A stretch of 64,000 nucleotides of DNA from Rhizomys pruinosus (Eukaryota; Chordata; Mammalia; Rodentia; Spalacidae): positions 401,672 to 465,671 of the forward strand of contig VZQC01012328.1 in NCBI GenBank assembly GCA_009823505.1. The letters run 5' to 3'. The notes under the pieces were generated by a model. The model did not search any database. It was given only the letters and a program-made list of their open reading frames with translations, and had not been told where the DNA came from. Of the stretch, positions 57,945 to 64,000 are shown piece by piece. Positions within the stretch are counted from its first letter, which is position 1. Every line of letters begins with the position of its first letter. The translations under genes were made by a program, and so were the position numbers.

Positions 57945-58640
57945 TTTTTCAATTCAGTTCAGGCATATTCCCCTTTTTCTTCCCCCAACCCCACCCCAGA
58001 TCATGCATTCTGCCATAACTGTCCTGCATCTTTCTCTCAGTCTTTTTTTAAGCTTAGGAATTGACATTTTCCTCCATTAATTTTATATTACTCTAAAATA
58101 TGGATACTTACTCTCCACCCATATACAGTAATTACAGAGTCTGAAAACAATTGGTGGATGGATTCTAGAGCCCGTTGAGAGATTCATATTATAACAACAT
58201 AGTTGCTTTCAGATAAACAGACATATAACAATAATGTTATTCAGCATGCCTTTCATCTGGGGGATTTGGTGTTAGCATCCACAAATGAAGGAACCCATTC
58301 TCTGTTTGTCTTTCTGGGATTGTTACTTCACTCAGCATAATGGCTTCAATCTCCATCCATTTACCTGCAAAGTTCATGATGTCATCTTTATTTACTGCTG
58401 AATAGTATGCCATTGTGTAGATGTACCACATTTCTGTTGATGGGCATTTATGTTGGCTCCATCTCTTCGCTATTGTGAAGAGAGCTGCAATATACAAGGA
58501 TGTGCATGTATCTTTGTGGTAGGATGAGTCTTTGGTGTATGTGCCCAGGAGTGGTATGACTGGGTCAGGTGGTAGGCTCATTCCGAGTCTTTTAAGGGTT
58601 CTCCACACTGCTTTTCATAATGGTTGTACAATTCAGTCAG
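57945..58640 (-). mobile_element. L1 3' end, minus, in unit C
   Basis: Same insertion as 33,150-33,910. The minus strand keeps a longer open ORF2 C-terminal stretch (58,608-58,237; MAYYSAVNKDDIMNFAGKWME). Confidence 0.85.
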
Positions 58641-60799
58641 TCTTAATCGCTATAATTTTCACTTTTCCCTTGGTCCTCTACCCTCACCAGGAAGGGGAGA
58701 ATGACTTTCTGTCATTTTTGCTAGATTGTGACAAATTTCTGTCCTAGTTAATTCCGCAGTATCAGCTCCTCCCCTGAGCTCTATTTAGACTATCAGGATT
58801 CTCTTTTCTATAGAAGGCCAAGTCTTTCTCACTTGACAATAATCTGCTGACAAATGGAAATCAATCCTACAAGCAAGCTCAGCATTGGTAGCAGCATGAA
58901 CAAGAGCCATGCCAGCTCAGCTGTAGAACTGGGTAGCAGAGCCCAACCTTGGCTCAGGAAATATTGGCACCAAGCTGTTATCATTAGGGACCATTACGGA
59001 CTGATATGTAATCATTGGAGGAGAATGTCTTCTTAATTTTTTGTACTCTTTTGTTTCCGACACGGGATTTTCCCATCTGGAGTTAGTTTGTTGAATTTTA
59101 TTTTTGCATTTTCAAGCCACATTTCTTTTTTCACTGGAGGTGTTTAAAATGTGTAGGAGGAGACTAGCTAACCCCTACAAGCCTCCTGTAGCAGGCTTGA
59201 GATGATGTTTCCCTCTTAGTCCCATATTGAGGTTAATGGTTATTCATATGTCTTCTTCCATTTGTGCATACTGGCTGTTGACTAGACTACTCATTCCAGG
59301 CACTTAGAATGATTTCTCCTGGCAGTGTGGACTGGTATTTGGTATAAAGTCCATATGTGGCAGGAGGACTGTCTCTGTCAGGCAGCTGGCAGGGCCAGAA
59401 GGAAGTTACAGGAGGACTTGTTCTCTGTATCCAGTGAGGCAGCTAGAGTCTCTGGCTGGCAGGAGGTAGCATACTGGGGTGTAATGGAGGGACAGGAGGC
59501 AGGAGAAGGATGTGCTGTCTTATAGGCCACAAAAGTGCTTCGGGATGACTTGAACAGAGAAGTACTAGAGGGGCGCTCTAGCTGCCTAATTGGATCCTCA
59601 GGCCATGTGGGGAAGGAAAGAGTTCCTTTCAGCCAGGTAGGTCGGTGAGATTGGTTGTGCCCAAAGGTGTGTGATGGGGGCGGGGGGGCAGAAGGATTGG
59701 AAGGAGCAGGAGCTACTGCCCTTCTCAGGCAGCCAAGTGGCTTTTTGACAGTTCAAATAGAGGGGGGATCTTGGGGGATGACTGGATTCCCAACCTCTGT
59801 CTCTGAAACACCTGTCATAACTTCAGAGTTCCCAGGAAAGTGACTCATGGAGATCTGGTCATTGCTGAATGGAGGAAGAGATGCAGCAGACTCTAGATGT
59901 CAGCTGTGGGTAGTCCTAGTGAATTGTATGGATGTGGCTTATGGAGGCCATTTTCCTACTTCAGGCTCCTAGACAACTGGGCCATCAAGAATATAATGGG
60001 CAGGAGGCTGGCTGGGTCCTGGGACTCTGGAAAGGAGAGCTAAAGGGCAGGAATAGGTGCCAGTTCCTGGATGGCCTCAGAGGGGGCTGTGGAGCAAACA
60101 GACTGGAGAGGTCAAGAAGAAAATGGGTGTCCTGCTCATGTCTGTGGGACACATGGAACAGCTGGGGAGCCCACTGAGAGCAGCTGACTTTAATGTGGAA
60201 AGCTCAGTTCCATTTGTTTTTTCCTGTGGCCAGAACCACACATGCTATGACACAGCACGGTGCCATACAATCTCAAAGCACCTAGAAAATGATACCCAAG
60301 AGTTTTCTCCTCAGCCACCAGCTCAACTCCAGTTTGAGTCTCTAAGTTCCTATTTCATTGTCAAATGTCATATGAAATACCTGATCACTCCACAAATACA
60401 GGCTTTGAAAGACAGCAAAGAATTCCAGTCAAGACCAGCTTAAGGATTCAAGATGTTGATTTGTCTGTTATTAGATCCTTGGTGAGAGAAAGGCAGCTAA
60501 AACACTGGATTATCTCTTGAGCACATAATCCACAGTTATACCACAGGAGAGTTCCATGCAACACAGGGACAACTTTTGAAAATATGCACCATTTAAAAGA
60601 ATCCCCCCAACTTCCAAAGTGCTGTACCACTGGCAAGTTACAGGGAAGTACACGTGCAGCCATACTACTGAGGAGTCAGTAATCTTCGCTCATTGTTTAA
60701 ATATCTTGTTATCTCTGGGAAGGGTGCACCATCCTGAGGATTTTGTGAAGGCTGGTGAGCCTTGTGAATAACGGGAGCCTACTTCCTCCTGCAAGGGGG

Positions 60800-61015
60800 T
60801 TTTAAATTTAATTTATTTTTATTTTTAACTTTCTATGTGTATGAGTGTATTTCCTGTATGTGTGTAAGTACACCTGCAGAGGTCAGAAGAAGGTGTCAGA
60901 TCCCTGTGAAAATATTCTGATGACTGTTAGCCACCATGTGAGTGCTGGGATGAAACCTGGGCCCTCTGCAAGAGCAATCAAGGCTCTTAACCATTGAGTC
61001 AGATCTCAGAACCAC
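60800..61015 (-). mobile_element. B3-type SINE, minus, unit C
   Basis: Counterpart of 36,120-36,335. Confidence 0.8.
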
Positions 61016-61204
61016 CAGGGGATTTTTAATAGGAAGGAATTTATGAGGCTGTCCTCTGGATGATCACATCTGCTCTGACTCAAGATGGAACTGAAGCAAC
61101 TACCCAGCAGCAGCACATGGGAAGAAGTAGCAATGTGGTTATCCTTAGGAAGACATAAGAACAGATAGGCTACTGCAATTCCCTGCAGATTAAGTAGTGA
61201 ATTT

Positions 61205-61650
61205 CCTGGGCTGTGGAGATGGAACAGTGAGAAATGGTTGTTGCAAAAGCTTGAGAACAGTAGCTCAAAAGCCACACATGGTACATGTGCCTACAATCCC
61301 AGTGTGGGGAGGTGGAGGTAGACACACTGTAGGATCTACCTGGCCAACGAGCCTCCCTTATTTGTTGGCTCCACACTCAGTATGACCCCATGTTTCAAAA
61401 GTATAGTGTGGAGACATATGAGAAGGAACACCATGTTTACCTCTGGCACCTTCAACCATTTGCACAGACATGTGGTGTCCCACATGCAGGCACACATAAA
61501 AGTATACACACATGCACACAGAGAGACATCCACATGGACATGGGTACACACAGACACTCACAGAGACACACACAGACATATGCAGACACAGGCATATACA
61601 CACAGACATACCTGAGAGGAGATGCACGCACACAAGCAGATTGCATTTTC
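61205..61650 (+). mobile_element. B2/B4-like SINE with CA-rich tail, unit C
   Basis: Counterpart of 36,525-36,960. Confidence 0.65.
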
Positions 61651-61689
61651 TAATCCTTCTAGTTCTTTTTAAAAAAATATTTTTATTTT

Positions 61690-61915
61690 TTATTATTTTT
61701 AATTATTATTTGTGATGTGTATGAGTGTACTTTCTGCATGTAGGTTGGTGCACCCGTGTCATGCAATGTCTTGGAGGTCAGAAGAGGGCATCAGATTCCC
61801 CTGGAACTGGAGTTAAAGATGGTTCTTAGCTGCCATGTGGGTGCTGGGAATCGAACCTGGGTACTGTGCAAGAGCAGTCAGTGCTCTTAACCACTGAGCC
61901 ATCTCTCCAGCCCCC
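61690..61915 (-). mobile_element. B3-type SINE, minus, unit C
   Basis: Counterpart of 45,350-45,568. Confidence 0.88.
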
Positions 61916-62144
61916 ATCTAATGCTTCTAGTTCTAAATACATCTATTTTTGCTGAACGACGAACATATACTTTTGGCATACAAAAAACATTAGTCACTAT
62001 CTTATTAATCATTGCGTTATAATTTTTAGGAAGTTGATCAATCTAAAACCCATGAATTAATGTCTGTAATACTGAGAGTACACAATATTTAACAGAAAAG
62101 TTTATTGGAATAATGGTTTTAAAAGGTTTTCAAAAGAAAACAAT

Positions 62145-62300
62145 TAGCCAGGCATGGTGGCTCACGCCTTTAATTCTAGCACTTGGGAGGCAGAGGCAGG
62201 CAGATATTTGTGAGTTCAAGGCCAGCCTGGTCTACAGAGTGAGTTCCAGTACAGCTGGGGCTACAGAGAGACCCTGTCTCGAAAAGACAAAAAAAATAAG
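62145..62300 (+). mobile_element. B1 SINE, unit C
   Basis: Clean B1 (gccaggcatggtggctcacg ... gagaccctgtctcgaaaag). Counterpart of 45,795-45,955. Confidence 0.92.
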
Positions 62301-62614
62301 AGAAAACAATTAAGAGAAATTTAATCCAAATATAAATGTCACATAAATTTTCTAATGTCATTAAATTAAAAGATGAACTGGGGAATTGATAAAAGAGCAC
62401 ATGCAAGACATTCAGTTTGCACAAAATATTATATTTTAAATGAGCATCATGTGAACTAATTTATAATGAATTGGATGAATTTTATTTTCTTCCAGTATCA
62501 GAGATATGTTTATTGTTGCATACATTTTTCAAAAAACGAATGCATTTCTAAAGGAATGCTCTTCTGCTGCGTACTTGGCAAAGCTCAAAAGCTCTTTTTT
62601 GAATGCATATTTTC

Positions 62615-63497
62615 TTTTTTTTTTTAATTAGTTTTTATTGATGCTTTGTGCATTTCATACATTTTTTCCAATTCAGGTCAGGCTTATTTCCCTTTCCCCC
62701 CCTCCCCACCCCCCACCCCACCCCATCCCAGGTCATGCATTCTGCCATAACTGTCTGCATCTTTCTTCCGTTTACTTTTTTTTTCATTTTTTAGCTATAA
62801 GTGAATAACCATGAGTACAAAGCATCCTTCATATGCAAAACCTATCTGCAGGCTGTTGGTGCCCAAACACCTACAGCCCCACCATACCATGGGGAGTGAC
62901 AGGTTGTCTGTTCAATCAAGTTGATCAAATGAGGTCCAGACTACATTGCTGTAGTTTCACCATTCACCCAATCGCAGCCCTTACATTCTACCACGCCCCT
63001 CTTCCGCAGGTTTTGTTCCCTAGGCTTAGAAAAGGGGCACAGGTGGATGAGAAGAGGAAAACAGTCCACTCTCTCCCTGGAGCTGTTGTCTTGGACTCTG
63101 GTCAATTCTGGCTGTTTCCTTTCATGGGCTGACAGTTTGTCCAGGAATAACCTTTCGATCTCACTAATGAAGAACAAGCAATTAGATATATAGTATTTAA
63201 ACAGACTAATGTTATGGTAGGTTACTTTGAGCATAGACATGTTTGGATATGTTAATCCATGAATTACATTTTCCTGTTAATATGACAGGGTCTTACTGTG
63301 GCTTATAACTCTCCTAACCGTTAGAGGATTAAGCTTGTGGCACATCAGCCTGGGTTATTCTCTCCAAGGGAGAGCCAATAGCCAATTAGATTTGGATATA
63401 CAGGCAATGGCTGCCTCTGCTGCACAGTATTTCCAGGCAGGGAGGTGTAGCTGGTGGCTGACGGTGGAGTCTTGCTTGACTCAGGGAGACCCATATT
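62615..63497 (-). mobile_element. 5'-truncated L1 (3'UTR only), minus, with 11-bp TSD
   Basis: Starts with a T run (poly(A) in reverse), then the reversed L1 terminal segment (tgcatttcataca, ccaggtcatgcattctgcc) and 3'UTR matching the reverse of about 43,950-45,116. TGCATATTTTC is duplicated at 62,604-62,614 and 63,498-63,508. Private to unit C. Confidence 0.92.
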
Positions 63498-64000
63498 TGC
63501 ATATTTTCAATGAATTTTTGTGGATTTCATGCAGTACAATTTAATGCTATTTACACTCCCTTACATTCTGCCCCCCCCAGCCTGCCAACAAGATTTCTGC
63601 CTTGTATGTTAAGACCTATTGTGTCAAGTTTCTGTCTCCATATGTCTCTACATTCAAGTTCATCCACTGCAGCCTGATCAGCCTGTGTAGAGATGCTCTT
63701 TGTTAGAAGGGCAGATAGATTGTAGGGTCCAGGGCTGCTGTAGGGATTTAGTGACTGACAATGGACTGTAACCTTTCACATTTAAACTTGTGGCAAGGCA
63801 AGCATCAGACGTGGGCCATGCAAACTGAGACAAGGTCTCAAAGTAGATGGAGAAATGGGTGGGGGACTGACCTGGACTGAGAACACAAAGAGACTGAGTA
63901 CTGGAGGTGAGGCAATATTCCTTACCTGATATTCCTAGATATGCTGACTAGACTCCAGTGGATCTATTTGCTCAGAAGGACATCTGGGTTAGGGAGCTTC

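Larger units (their letters stand above)
56856..64000 (+). repeat. Downstream duplication unit, copy C (runs off window)
   Basis: Collinear with 32,018-36,990 and 45,340-47,100, with mostly single-base differences. It lacks the R1+L1 insert but has its own L1 insertion at 62,615-63,497. No gene is recognised inside it. Confidence 0.92.

Overview
This is mammalian, rodent DNA, not bacterial. It is dense with rodent SINEs (B1 and B2/B3 types in both orientations, many ending in CA, GA or TTA runs), L1 fragments, an LTR family and microsatellites. Genuine genes are few. The B1 copies read gagttccaggccagctgggg where mouse and rat read ...ccaggacagccaggg, so I suggest a muroid outside Mus/Rattus. 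A spalacid is possible, but this is only an inference.

Layout: (1) 1-810, the last 22 codons and 3' flank of a homeobox gene (copy A) running in from the left. (2) 810-15,500, SINEs, an L1 3' end, a 32-bp minisatellite, a solo LTR, a second LTR with adjoining internal sequence, and a U6 pseudogene. (3) 15,566-17,801, a MAGE-family retrocopy with two nonsense codons, one frameshift and a 14-bp target-site duplication. (4) 18.8-28.3 kb, SINEs, including a composite B2-B1 type, and a minus-strand L1 whose 5'UTR monomers are interrupted by about 740 bp made almost only of G and T. (5) 28.4-29.2 kb, a minus-strand processed retrocopy of an unidentified gene. (6) 29.9-31.5 kb, the best preserved homeobox copy (B, Obox-like PRD class). 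It has a TATA box and an intact first exon, but it has lost the recognition helix and carries an in-frame TGA. (7) 32.0-47.2 kb, the downstream duplication unit, split by an R1 repeat that is itself split by a 7.9-kb L1, which in turn carries a nested L1 tail. Much of this stretch looks like uncorrected long-read sequence. (8) 47.55-48.50 kb, an intact minus-strand V1R vomeronasal receptor, the only apparently functional gene in the window. (9) 49-55.7 kb, old L1 pieces and unassigned sequence. (10) 55.78-56.85 kb, a decayed homeobox copy C, followed to the window end by the second, closely similar copy of the downstream unit.

The main story is a tandemly duplicated PRD-class homeobox array in which a vomeronasal receptor is embedded. 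From established knowledge, mouse chromosome 7 carries Obox and many Vmn1r genes in the same broad region, so this window may be the equivalent place. I found no CRISPR array, operon, or clearly new protein system. The unusual signals are the decay pattern of the homeobox copies, the shared SINE at the homology switch, the composite SINE, the long-3'UTR L1 subfamily and the two low-complexity blocks.
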